A DNA stretch of 32,412 nt from Candidatus Saganbacteria bacterium (GCA_026387795.1 JAPLLA010000035.1:14099-46510); one strand, 5' to 3'. Counted from the first letter of the stretch, positions 1-6,898 are shown. The notes: generated by a model not told the origin, from the sequence alone. Made by a program: numbers and translations.

Positions 1-325
1 CTTTTCCTTCCACAGCACAAGGCCCGGCCATAATTACAATTGGATGTTTTGCACCAATTTTAATGCTACCAACTTTTACTACGCTGTCCAAAGGATGAAA
101 TTCTCTGCTCACTAGTTTAAAGGGCTTGCTGACATGTACAATTTCAGAGACCCCTGGAAGCATTTGGATGGTTTCCAGTTCCAGAGTGGATTTGTCTCCA
201 ATGGCACCAATGATTGTGCGTTCAACACCTTTGGAAAGATGCACGCCAAAACCATGCTGCTTTAATTTGCCTGCAACTTGGTTGATCTGCGCTTCTGTGG
301 CATTTGGGTGCATTACAATGATCAT
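1..325 (-). CDS. aroF: DAHP synthase, N-terminal part (runs off the window)
   Basis: Translating the minus strand from ATG at 325 gives about 108 residues. They begin MIIVMHPNATEAQINQV, a ferredoxin-like regulatory domain of about 70 residues, and continue into the start of the catalytic barrel with IVIMAGPCAVE near the window edge. This domain order is that of 3-deoxy-D-arabino-heptulosonate 7-phosphate synthase of the Thermotoga/Bacillus type (I-beta), which condenses PEP and erythrose 4-phosphate in the first shikimate step. The Cys of GPCAVE is the family's metal-ligand cysteine. The ATG directly follows the aroH stop codon with no spacer, and a GGAGG lies a few bases upstream inside the end of aroH, so translation is probably coupled. 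Most of the catalytic domain lies beyond position 1. The N-terminal domain in this family normally confers feedback inhibition by aromatic amino acids. Confidence 0.93.
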   Translation of the reverse strand, partial: MIIVMHPNATEAQINQVAGKLKQHGFGVHLSKGVERTIIGAIGDKSTLELETIQMLPGVSEIVHVSKPFKLVSREFHPLDSVVKVGSIKIGAKHPIVIMAGPCAVEGK

Positions 326-679
326 TTAAATATCCTCCCGCAGTTTCTTTGCTTCTTCCAAATAAACAGGTTTAAGCTCTTTTTGCGGCTTTTTACTATT
401 CACATGCATCAAAACGCGGATACACTTTTGCAGGCTCCCTTTTACATTAATCTCATAGGTACAAAGTAACGGCGTAAACTGCCATCCCAACTTTCTGGCT
501 GCTTCAGCAGGAAAAGCCGCATCCATTTCCCCTGTTACAGAAAAAATCACGCTGGCAATATCTGGAATCTTAATCTTATTTACTACTACCATTTCTTTCA
601 AAAGCCTGCCAGTTGCAGCAATAATCTCTTCTGCTTTGTTTTGTTTAACTGTGATTGCGCCTCTTATGCCTCGTAACAT
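326..679 (-). CDS. aroH: Chorismate mutase, AroH type
   Basis: This 117-residue protein matches the trimeric AroH-type chorismate mutase of Bacillus subtilis, which converts chorismate to prephenate. Visible hallmarks are MLRGIRGAITV at the N-terminus, with the active-site Arg at residue 6, FSVTGEMDAAFPAEAAR in the middle, and the LLCTYEINVKGSL..CIRVLMH stretch carrying the conserved Cys, Glu and Arg. A TTG six codons upstream (697) would also be in frame, but a GAGGA ribosome-binding site sits between it and the ATG at 679, so the ATG is preferred; this also gives the family's usual length. It lies between birA (14 nt gap) and aroF (no gap), consistent with a small aromatic-biosynthesis operon in which the first enzyme and the tyrosine/phenylalanine branch enzyme are made together. 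Confidence 0.93.
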   Translation of the reverse strand: MLRGIRGAITVKQNKAEEIIAATGRLLKEMVVVNKIKIPDIASVIFSVTGEMDAAFPAEAARKLGWQFTPLLCTYEINVKGSLQKCIRVLMHVNSKKPQKELKPVYLEEAKKLREDI

Positions 680-693
680 GCCTTTTCTTCCTC

Positions 694-1386
694 TCAAAAA
701 ACGTCCGCGGATCTGAACTCCATTATCTTACCATCAGAAGTTTCTAGAATCAACTCTCCGTGAAAGCCATATCCAATCGCTTTTCCTTGAAACGATCCTT
801 GCTGATTGACTACTTTTACCTGCTTACCCAATGTATCTGACAATGATTTCCACTCTGCACATATTTGCTCTTTCGATGGATATAATTGATCAAGCTCCTT
901 CAATAATAAATCCAAAAGCTCCTCTTTATTTACTTCACTCCCTAGCTGCAAATAAAGAGAAGAAGCATTTTCCTTTAATTCATCCGGGAATGTTTTAACA
1001 TTAACATTCAACCCAATACCGATCACAATCCATTCTTTAACCTTTTCTACTAACACCCCACCTATTTTCTTACCATTAACCATGACATCGTTTGGCCATT
1101 TGATCCGAGCTTCTAATCCGGTTAAAGTTTTAATTGCCTTAACAGAAGCCAAAGTGCCTAAAAGGGAAAATTCAAGGGGAGAAAAGGTTTCTGTAGGAAA
1201 CAAGATAATGGAAACATAGAGGCCATCTCCTTTTGGAGAGAACCAAGTCCGCTTCCATTTTCCATACCCAGCAGTTTGTGATTCAGCAACAATAACGGTA
1301 CCTTCCTGCACACCCTGCTTTACCAAACGCCTGGCTTCTTCGTTTGTAGAATCGATCTCACTATAAAAAAGCTTATTAAATTTCAT
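694..1386 (-). CDS. birA: Biotin--[acetyl-CoA-carboxylase] ligase, catalytic form without DNA-binding domain
   Basis: This 230-residue protein starts directly with the catalytic domain (FYSEIDSTNEEARRL) and has no N-terminal helix-turn-helix, so it should be a pure biotin-protein ligase rather than a biotin repressor. It activates biotin as biotinyl-AMP and transfers it to the biotin carboxyl carrier protein. KWPNDVMVNGKKIGG (catalytic Lys), the IGIGLNVN segment and a C-terminal SH3-like barrel are all present. The usual GRGRxGRxW biotin-binding loop is GYGKWKRTW (residues 40-48), with Lys43 where E. coli has Arg118, a clear deviation. The gene heads the birA-aroH-aroF group, behind the porin terminator. 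The ATG at 1386 has no obvious Shine-Dalgarno sequence. Confidence 0.9.
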   Translation of the reverse strand: MKFNKLFYSEIDSTNEEARRLVKQGVQEGTVIVAESQTAGYGKWKRTWFSPKGDGLYVSIILFPTETFSPLEFSLLGTLASVKAIKTLTGLEARIKWPNDVMVNGKKIGGVLVEKVKEWIVIGIGLNVNVKTFPDELKENASSLYLQLGSEVNKEELLDLLLKELDQLYPSKEQICAEWKSLSDTLGKQVKVVNQQGSFQGKAIGYGFHGELILETSDGKIMEFRSADVF

Positions 1387-1392
1387 ATTAAA

Positions 1393-1428
1393 AATCCAGT
1401 GAGATTAGGGAAGATCATAATCCAGTGA
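1393..1428. repeat. Two 10-bp direct repeats upstream of birA
   Basis: AATCCAGTGA occurs at 1393-1402 and again at 1419-1428, i.e. 26 bp apart, in the short gap between birA and the porin terminator. Reading towards birA the word is TCACTGGATT. It could be a paired regulator site or just the repeated-word habit seen in other gaps of this window. No function can be shown from the sequence. Confidence 0.5.
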
Positions 1429-1431
1429 TTT

Positions 1432-1471
1432 AAAAAAAAGTGAAGCTCCCCGGTAAACCGGGGAGCCCCAC
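1432..1471 (-). terminator. Rho-independent terminator of the SLH porin gene
   Basis: A perfect 9-bp stem, GCTCCCCGG / CCGGGGAGC, with a 4-base loop lies at 1445-1466. It extends by GTG/CAC pairs at its base after a 2-base mismatch (1440-1471). On the minus strand it is followed directly by eight T residues (1439-1432). It lies about 30 nt after the porin stop codon and separates that gene from birA. Confidence 0.9.
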
Positions 1472-1503
1472 TATAAGAATCAAATCCGACCAATTACCTT
1501 TGA

Positions 1504-2982
1504 TTAGAAGGTATAGGTCAACCCTGCTTTTAAGAAATCAGCAGTGGTTGTAGTTACACCAACACTGGTTGGCCTTTGGAAATATCTGTAAGCAACGTTA
1601 AGAGATGCCATAGGGGCGATCTCATAATCAATGCCACCTTCCAAGGTCATGTTGGCTTGGGCCTTATTGGAATAAGTCCCGTCAGCTGAAGCGCGATAGT
1701 CAACCAATCCCTTTACCTTTAAGGTATCGGAAACTGATTGGGTGATTGTACCACCGATATCCATGAGGTCATTGGTAAGAGCGCGGTTAAACACGTCTCT
1801 TCCAGTAGCATCGATCAGGTTAGCAGCATTTACTGCATAAAGTGCCCCAACTCTTGCTACTTGGATTCCAACGACTGTGCCACTATTCCAAACGTCATTG
1901 AGTCCGAGGCCTGCAGCAATCAACAGTTTGTCGTTGCTGCTACCACCTGCGGCGCTGGAATTGGCAACTTTGATACCAAGGCCAATGGTAGGAATACCAA
2001 CGGTACCTGCTAAATCAAGTGCAATATGAGTTTCATTAGCAGCACCAGCTATCATATATTCTCCACCAAGACCTAATTTGACTCCACCGAATCCAGGGAT
2101 ACCATCACCAAGATTGAACCCTAAACCTAATTGGCCATTCTTGTTCAGAGTTGCCCCAGTATTCGCTGAGGTTACAGCAATACCGGCGAGTTTAAGCCCT
2201 ACTCCCCAAATAGAAGAAGCAGCGGCAATTTCATTATACTCGCGGTCCATGATTGTCCCATTATCTGCAGGAACAGCAGCATTGGACACTGCTTTAGGTC
2301 CTGGCCCAACAGACAGTGTTACTGCCATTGGGGAATCAAACCCAGCTGCAGACCAATCCAATTTAAGGTTCACTGCTGCATCAATTAAATTCTTAGCAAA
2401 ATCCGGAGCAAGAGCAGCGCCATACCACCCATAGTCCATGGTATCTAGCCCTACCTTTAAGGTGTTTCCAGCTCCTAGATCTTTGCTTCCTGCCAACTGC
2501 AAGCGATAGTCGTAAACTTCTGCCCTTGAAGCAATTTTTTCGGTTGCACTGCCTAAAAGGCCAGCAACTTTCGCATCAACCATAAAAGAACCGCTGATGG
2601 CGAGTCCACCAGGTGTCCCGGCTGGAGCTGAAGCTTTTGCTCTTCTGAGGTTTGCAACTTCGGCTTTTAAAGCACGAACATCTGCTTTTACCCCAGTGAG
2701 ATCTGCAGATTCACCAGCAACAGAACCACCGAGCTTACCAAAATTTTCCTCGATGGAATCTGCCATTTTAGAAAGAAACATTGCGGTCTCATAACGGGTT
2801 AGCTTTTCATTACCACGAAAAGTTCCGTCCGGAAAACCTTGGGTAATCCCGCGGTTAACCAAATCATAGACCGACTTTGCTGCCCAGTGGTTGTCCGACA
2901 TGTCTTTGAATTTAAGCGCGGACACCGGCATAACCATGGCTGCCACTAAAAGAATACAAAGTAACAAAACTAATTTTTTCAT
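1504..2982 (-). CDS. SLH-domain outer-membrane porin (OmpM-like)
   Basis: This 492-residue protein has a clear signal peptide (about 1-22), then one SLH domain (FKDMSDNHWAAKSV...GITQGFPDGTFRGN...LTRYETAMFLSKM, about 24-73), a short coiled coil (about 85-115) and a long glycine- and serine-rich region of alternating residues ending in LKAGLTYTF. The terminal Phe is the usual recognition signal for outer-membrane barrel assembly. This is the layout of OmpM/Slp-type proteins, in which the SLH domain binds peptidoglycan-linked polymer and tethers the outer membrane while the barrel acts as a porin. The start is supported by GGGAGG a few bases upstream of the ATG. A promoter at 3199-3226 and a leader of about 200 nt precede it, and a strong terminator follows. 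It is probably abundant. The transported substrates cannot be told. Confidence 0.9.
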   Translation of the reverse strand: MKKLVLLLCILLVAAMVMPVSALKFKDMSDNHWAAKSVYDLVNRGITQGFPDGTFRGNEKLTRYETAMFLSKMADSIEENFGKLGGSVAGESADLTGVKADVRALKAEVANLRRAKASAPAGTPGGLAISGSFMVDAKVAGLLGSATEKIASRAEVYDYRLQLAGSKDLGAGNTLKVGLDTMDYGWYGAALAPDFAKNLIDAAVNLKLDWSAAGFDSPMAVTLSVGPGPKAVSNAAVPADNGTIMDREYNEIAAASSIWGVGLKLAGIAVTSANTGATLNKNGQLGLGFNLGDGIPGFGGVKLGLGGEYMIAGAANETHIALDLAGTVGIPTIGLGIKVANSSAAGGSSNDKLLIAAGLGLNDVWNSGTVVGIQVARVGALYAVNAANLIDATGRDVFNRALTNDLMDIGGTITQSVSDTLKVKGLVDYRASADGTYSNKAQANMTLEGGIDYEIAPMASLNVAYRYFQRPTSVGVTTTTADFLKAGLTYTF

Positions 2983-3005
2983 TTAATCCTCCCAAGTCTA
3001 TTTTT

Positions 3006-3183
3006 GTAACCTGCATCCTTACCTAAAAATAAAGCGCTTTCAGCTCGAACGTCATCTAAAGTGTCCATGTTTCCTTTAAACTATTTCTTACAAAGCGCCG
3101 GAAGTTTTTAAGCAAAAATCTGCATGTTACTGGTCCTGCGTCGACTTAGGTTTTTTCACCCCCTCTCTTTGTCCGCAAGGACC
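3006..3183 (-). promoter_or_regulatory. Structured 5' leader of the porin mRNA (candidate)
   Basis: The gap 2983-3214 holds no gene. Between the promoter and the porin start, the minus-strand RNA can form a strong first hairpin: 3183-3178 (GGTCCT) plus 3176-3174 (GCG) pair with 3140-3132 (CGCAGGACC), one base being bulged, and GAC/GTC add pairs inside. Further on, GTAAC (3130-3126) can pair with GTTAC (3010-3006), enclosing GCGCTTT (3098-3092) paired with AAAGCGC (3040-3034), itself followed by a T-rich stretch. I do not recognise a known riboswitch class. It could be a stabilising 5' structure of an abundant mRNA or a regulatory leader. Confidence 0.5.
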
Positions 3184-3198
3184 GTAAAATCTAAGCAA

Positions 3199-3226
3199 AA
3201 TCTATCACACCCAACTATTTTGTCAA
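3199..3226 (-). promoter_or_regulatory. Sigma70-type promoter for the porin gene
   Basis: On the minus strand TTGACA (3226-3221) is a perfect -35 box and TAGATT (3204-3199) a fair -10 box, with a 16-bp spacer. The -35 box lies just inside the upstream intergenic edge and overlaps the last codons of the SLH mini-protein gene. Transcription would start near 3192, giving a leader of about 210 nt before the porin ATG. Confidence 0.6.
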
Positions 3227-3550
3227 GGTTTTGAACTCTTTTATTTCTCGTCCCATTTCCGCTGTTTCCGCATCAAGTTCACGGAGCATTTTTTCCCTTA
3301 CCGCAGCCTCTAAAAGCATGGCTTCTGCCAACCGGTCCAGCCACATTGCCAGCTCGTACCGCGTCATCCTTTGGTTCCCATTAAATAGGCCTTCCGGAGC
3401 ATCAATTACCTTTAATTGCACTAATTTATCAATCGACGGCCCTGCCCAATGGCCAGGAGGAACATCCCGGAAAGATTCTTCACCAGCAAATCCGGACGTT
3501 TGTAAAATAAAGGTAAAAATCAACAAAAGAAAAAATAGTTTGCGTCTCAT
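3215..3550 (-). CDS. Short SLH-domain protein without a barrel
   Basis: This 111-residue secreted protein has an N-terminal signal peptide (MRRKLFFLLLIFTFILQTSG), one SLH domain (FRDVPPGHWAGPSIDKLVQ...GLFNGNQRMTRYELAMWL, about 27-75) and a charged, probably helical or coiled-coil tail (about 76-111). The layout copies the N-terminal third of the porin encoded next door but stops where the barrel would begin. It may be a periplasmic, cell-wall-binding companion of the porin, or a relic of a duplicated porin; the clean length and normal stop argue that it is made. It starts 3 nt after the stop of the upstream glycosyltransferase gene, so the two are probably co-transcribed. The ribosome-binding site is weak. 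Confidence 0.75.
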   Translation of the reverse strand: MRRKLFFLLLIFTFILQTSGFAGEESFRDVPPGHWAGPSIDKLVQLKVIDAPEGLFNGNQRMTRYELAMWLDRLAEAMLLEAAVREKMLRELDAETAEMGREIKEFKTLTK

Positions 3551-3553
3551 GTT

Positions 3554-4672
3554 TTATACATACCTTAATAGTAACTTGGCAATGTCCAGTGCGGCATGCG
3601 GTTTTCGTACTCGCTCAATATTCTTTTTAATCTGCAGGTATTCTTTGGGTTGCTGCATCTCCTGGATAATTCTAACCACCCTTTCCGGTTCTTTGGCAAC
3701 GCGACCGATATCTTCCCTGACCACAAACTCCACATTCCCCTCTTCTTGCCCTGGAAGCCAGCTGGTAATAATAATGGGAAGATCCATAGCCAAAGCCTCG
3801 GCAATAGAACCGGGTCCGGCTTTGGTTACTAAAAGATCCGATTCCTTCATCAGTTCCGCCACTTGATCGGTAAAACCATAAACCCTTAAAGGAAAACGGT
3901 ACTGGCTTGCTCTTCTTTTTAATTTTTGTTCCAAGTGTTTGTTTCTTCCCGCAATTACAATCACCTGAATTTTTAAGTCAGTATCGTTTAATTTTTCAAC
4001 AATCTCAAACAAACCTCCAGCACCCTCGCCCCCTCCCATCATCAAAACAGTAAACAACCTGGGTTTTAAACGAGACTTAATGCGCGCCTTCCTTTTTTCT
4101 TCTCCCTTTAAAGCAAATTTAGGATCGATCGGCATACCAACAATTTTTATTTTTTCAGCAGGCATGCCGTATTCCAAACAATGCTTTTTTGCTTCTTCCG
4201 TAGCTACAACTGTCAAATTAACTTCCGGCGCCACCCAGGCACGATGGAGGCTGACCGGATCCGTAATTACTACTACTACCGGGGGTTTTTTTTTGATACT
4301 TTTTAATGCCTTAACGGTCAGATGATTAACCATGGGATGGACAGAAACCACTAAATCCGGTTTTTTTTCTTTCAGGAGCTTTTCCAGCTCCTTAAGAATA
4401 AAAGGCTTGGCGATTTTCTCCAACATCTGGAGCTTGTCCTCATCATCCAACCAGTAATAGAGACGTCCCCATAGTTTGGGGGAATATTTAATCACCGGAG
4501 CATAGAGCTTGGCAAAAATATTAAGGAACCCACTGCACTCCGCAAAAACATCCACCATGGTTTGCTCAAAAGTGTTTGGCTTAACGTGCTCCACTGCCTT
4601 CATGATTGCAGTAGCAGCGCTTCTGTGTCCACCGCCAGTGTCAGAAAATAAATACAATATCTTTTTTTTCAC
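3554..4672 (-). CDS. MGDG synthase / UgtP-type glycolipid glycosyltransferase
   Basis: This 372-residue protein belongs to the GT28 family group that includes plant and bacterial monogalactosyldiacylglycerol synthase and B. subtilis UgtP, which add sugar to diacylglycerol at the inner membrane. The N-terminus ILYLFSDTGGGHRSAA holds the characteristic GGGH acceptor-side loop. The C-terminal half has VLMMGGGEGAGG, VYGFTDQVAELMKESDLLVTKAGPGSIAEAL and PIIITSWLPGQEEGN, which are the donor-nucleotide and sugar-binding motifs. The start is GTG at 4672, with AAGGA about 8 nt upstream; the ribosome-binding-site region is itself duplicated (4671-4682 and 4687-4698). The gene lies upstream of the SLH pair, so the block serves the envelope. 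Donor (UDP-glucose or UDP-galactose) and acceptor cannot be decided. Confidence 0.85.
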   Translation of the reverse strand: MKKKILYLFSDTGGGHRSAATAIMKAVEHVKPNTFEQTMVDVFAECSGFLNIFAKLYAPVIKYSPKLWGRLYYWLDDEDKLQMLEKIAKPFILKELEKLLKEKKPDLVVSVHPMVNHLTVKALKSIKKKPPVVVVITDPVSLHRAWVAPEVNLTVVATEEAKKHCLEYGMPAEKIKIVGMPIDPKFALKGEEKRKARIKSRLKPRLFTVLMMGGGEGAGGLFEIVEKLNDTDLKIQVIVIAGRNKHLEQKLKRRASQYRFPLRVYGFTDQVAELMKESDLLVTKAGPGSIAEALAMDLPIIITSWLPGQEEGNVEFVVREDIGRVAKEPERVVRIIQEMQQPKEYLQIKKNIERVRKPHAALDIAKLLLRYV

Positions 4673-4698
4673 AATAAATCCTTTTTACAATAAATCCT
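4671..4698. repeat. Duplicated 12-bp word containing the ribosome-binding site
   Basis: ACAATAAATCCT occurs at 4671-4682 and 4687-4698 with a 16-bp period. On the minus strand each copy reads AGGATTTATTGT; the downstream copy supplies the AGGA and the start-codon region of the glycosyltransferase gene. The word AGGATTTA also recurs in the adjoining palindrome. Confidence 0.6.
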
Positions 4699-4705
4699 AA
4701 GCACT

Positions 4706-4813
4706 AAACTCTAAATCCTAAACAAATTCAAATATCAAAATTACAATGTTTAAAACTTTTGAATTTTGGTAATTTGAAATTGTTTAGAGTTTCGGATTTA
4801 GGATTTAGAGTTT
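4706..4813. repeat. Imperfect AT-rich palindrome, about 108 bp
   Basis: The left arm starts AAACTCTAAATCCTAAA (from 4706) and the right arm ends with its complement, TTTAGGATTTAGAGTTT (to 4813). Between them, TTCAAAT...CAAAATT on the left pairs with AATTTTG...ATTTGAA on the right. The right arm has an extra repeat of the AAACTCTAAA/TCC words, so the arms differ by about 12 bp. It directly abuts the epimerase stop codon and fills the gap before the next gene. It could form a long RNA or DNA hairpin and act as a terminator or processing site, or be a small non-autonomous mobile palindrome. Confidence 0.8.
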
Positions 4814-5734
4814 TCATTGTTTGTACCACCTCAGCGTCAACTTCAAGCCTTTCTTAATGCTATTCCTAGCCTTCCACCCCAGCTCTTTTTTAATCTTCTT
4901 AGCATTAAGCACACTACGGAAAAGCTCACCGGTCCGAGCAGGAGCATAAAGAACATCTTTACCAAAGCCTAGCAGCTCTTTTAAACAAGCAAAGAGTTCG
5001 TTTACTGAAACTCCTTTGCCTGTACCAATGTTAAAAATCCGGTTCTCTCCTTTATCTAAAACCAAAAGATTAGCAGCCGCCACATCCCCCACATAAACAT
5101 AATCTCGGAGCTGGTTACCATCTCCATAGATAGTAGGGACTTCTCCCTTTAACATCTTGCCGCAAAAGATAGCGATGACTCCTGCCTCTCCCAATGGGTC
5201 TTGTCTGGGACCATAAACGTTGCCGTAACGCAGCACTGTGTAATTTAAGCCGTGGTTCACATGATAGGAATGAAGATAGAGCTCTGCCGTTCTTTTGGTC
5301 ACAGCATAAGGGACAATTGGTTCTTGAGGATGAGATTCATCCGCCCCCCCCTTTTTCCCCACCTCCCCATAGATCGCTCCGCCAGTTGAAGCAAAGATTA
5401 CCTTTTTAACTTTTGCCACAACCGCAGCATCAAGAATGTTTAAAGTGCCGATCTCGTTTACTTCTGCGTTATAAACCGGATCAGTCACGGATTTACGCAC
5501 ATCAATCTGCGCAGCATGATGGTTAATTGCATCTGGAGAGAACTCTTTAATCGTGGCAAAAATCTTTTCTCTGTCTCTTATGTCTATCTCATAAAACTTC
5601 GCTTGGGGATTAAGGTTTTCTTTTTTTCCTGTAGTCAGATTGTCGATAATCGCAACCTCATGGCCTGCTACAATATAGACATCTACTATATTGGAACCGA
5701 TAAAGCCTGCGCCGCCCGTAACTAAAATCTTCAT
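4814..5734 (-). CDS. NAD-dependent sugar-nucleotide epimerase/dehydratase
   Basis: This 306-residue extended short-chain dehydrogenase has the N-terminal Rossmann motif VTGGAGFIGSN (residues 5-15), an acidic Asp31 for NAD ribose binding, a Ser/Thr pair in FASTGGAIYGE (115-124) and the catalytic YAVTK (Tyr143, Lys147). Together with RYGNVYGPRQDP and DGNQLRDYVYVGDVA, this matches UDP-glucose/UDP-GlcNAc 4-epimerase-like enzymes (GalE/WbpP group), which supply UDP-sugars for glycans and glycolipids. Its length is normal for the group. The ATG at 5734 is preceded by AAGGAG. It may supply the donor for the glycosyltransferase encoded downstream, but the intervening palindrome may end transcription. 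The exact substrate cannot be read from the sequence. Confidence 0.88.
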   Translation of the reverse strand: MKILVTGGAGFIGSNIVDVYIVAGHEVAIIDNLTTGKKENLNPQAKFYEIDIRDREKIFATIKEFSPDAINHHAAQIDVRKSVTDPVYNAEVNEIGTLNILDAAVVAKVKKVIFASTGGAIYGEVGKKGGADESHPQEPIVPYAVTKRTAELYLHSYHVNHGLNYTVLRYGNVYGPRQDPLGEAGVIAIFCGKMLKGEVPTIYGDGNQLRDYVYVGDVAAANLLVLDKGENRIFNIGTGKGVSVNELFACLKELLGFGKDVLYAPARTGELFRSVLNAKKIKKELGWKARNSIKKGLKLTLRWYKQ

Positions 5735-5747
5735 CTTTTCTCCTTAA

Positions 5748-5782
5748 CAGTGCACCAGATCACCAGTGCACCAGAACACCAG
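5748..5782. repeat. CACCAG word repeats in the epimerase leader
   Basis: CACCAG appears four times (with CAGTGCACCAG twice) in 35 bp. On the minus strand this is CTGGTG repeated just downstream of the -10 box, so it would make up most of the 5' untranslated RNA of the epimerase gene. The two GTGCAC words can pair as a 6-bp stem with a 10-nt loop. Confidence 0.7.
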
Positions 5783-5783
5783 A

Positions 5784-5792
5784 ATTATATCA
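5784..5792 (-). promoter_or_regulatory. Extended -10 promoter of the epimerase gene
   Basis: The minus strand reads TGATATAAT, a perfect -10 hexamer with the TG extension; no good -35 box is seen. Transcription would begin about 40 nt before the epimerase ATG, inside the CTGGTG repeats. Confidence 0.6.
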
Positions 5793-5806
5793 TAAAAATA
5801 GGCATC

Positions 5807-6889
5807 TTAAGTGCGCACCGGGCACTGCTTGCTTTGGCTGCGGATAATAATCACGGCTACTACCGCAAGGAACGTTGCTGCAAACATGGTCCCCCTATAC
5901 CCATAAAACTCGCTGACCAGCCCGGCTAAAAAAGGACCAAGTACTGCAGAAAGGTTTAAAATGGCATTCAAGATTCCTCCAATCGTAGCCTTCTCTTCGT
6001 GCCGCATGAGAAGTTCCTGATACATGCCTACTTGCAAAAAAGCAAAGCTAAAAGCGAGTAAAATTTGAAAAGGGATCACCATAACCCACGAACTAACAAA
6101 ACCATAACCCGCAAAAGTTACTGCAGAAAGAATGAGCCCTAAATAAATTTGTTTATGATTATCCAGATTTTCAAAATACTGCATAACAAAAAACTGGAAA
6201 ATAGCATTAATAAAAAAAAGCACACCCATACAAAACCTGCTCGCACCTAAAGTAAGTAAAAATAAAGGGAAAATCGCCCAGATCATTTGTGCACCGGTAT
6301 TGCGAATTAGAAAGGCAAGGTATAGCCCCCCATCTTTTTTAAGTAAAGCTAAAGGTATCTCGGGCGCTTTTGGCTTTTCTACTTCTTTTCCTAATTGATA
6401 AGAAAAAAGAAATGCGATTAAAAGAAAAACCGCGCTGACAAGAAACACGGTATTATAAGCAGCGAGTATCCCTGCTACCACTGCCCCAACCGCCCAACCA
6501 AGAGAGCCATAAGCATTAAACTGCCCCATCCTCCCCTCCCTCTCCTTGTGTGCATATGCAGTAAGCGCAGCAGGAAAAATGCCGAGCACCCAGCCAGCCA
6601 AAGCCCTGATCAAAACAAAGCTGTAAAGGTTGGAGATAAAAATCTGCACAGCAAACGCGATCACAGAAAGGATTAGTCCCCAACGTATAAACTTAAGGTG
6701 GCCTAAGCGGTCTGCCAATGCGCCAAAAATAAAAGAGGAGAGAAAAAACATCAAAGCGTAAACAGTTAAGATCACCCCAATGGCAAAATTAGACGCCCCC
6801 ATATCTTTAGCAAGGAGGGGAATAAAGATCGAAGAAGCCATCATTGCCGCGTAACTTAGACATTGGATTAGGTTGATTCGAGACCACAT
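5807..6889 (-). CDS. MFS transporter, 12-helix type
   Basis: This hydrophobic protein of 360 residues (from the ATG at 6889) has about 12 membrane segments and the major-facilitator motif FGALADRLGHLKFIRWG between helices 2 and 3; WAVGAVVAGILAAY and the PFLAGLVSEFYGYRG half-repeat also fit the family. It resembles drug- or sugar-efflux MFS proteins, and its substrate is unknown. An in-frame TTG at 6967 would add 26 residues rich in basic and aromatic residues. I prefer the ATG at 6889 because a very good extended -10 promoter (6899-6907) lies between the two starts. With that promoter the mRNA would begin within a few bases of the ATG, so it may be leaderless, and indeed no Shine-Dalgarno sequence is visible. 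Confidence 0.82.
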   Translation of the reverse strand: MWSRINLIQCLSYAAMMASSIFIPLLAKDMGASNFAIGVILTVYALMFFLSSFIFGALADRLGHLKFIRWGLILSVIAFAVQIFISNLYSFVLIRALAGWVLGIFPAALTAYAHKEREGRMGQFNAYGSLGWAVGAVVAGILAAYNTVFLVSAVFLLIAFLFSYQLGKEVEKPKAPEIPLALLKKDGGLYLAFLIRNTGAQMIWAIFPLFLLTLGASRFCMGVLFFINAIFQFFVMQYFENLDNHKQIYLGLILSAVTFAGYGFVSSWVMVIPFQILLAFSFAFLQVGMYQELLMRHEEKATIGGILNAILNLSAVLGPFLAGLVSEFYGYRGTMFAATFLAVVAVIIIRSQSKQCPVRT

Positions 6890-6898
6890 AACCGGAAG

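Noticed and set aside
3041-3183. Possible cyclic-di-GMP-I riboswitch in the porin leader (a GACGCAGGACC stretch recalls its core)
   Set aside because: The GGCAAACC core and GAAA-capped P2 helix do not line up, and the stretch is better explained as one arm of a simple long hairpin.
3120-3183. The leader hairpin as a terminator of the upstream SLH gene
   Set aside because: No T-run directly follows the stem on the minus strand; the nearest is about 10 nt away and only five bases long.
3231-3866. Plus-strand open frame of 211 codons opposite the SLH mini-protein and glycosyltransferase
   Set aside because: The protein is low-complexity Ser/Thr/Pro/Leu text typical of a reverse-strand shadow; both opposite-strand genes are well supported.
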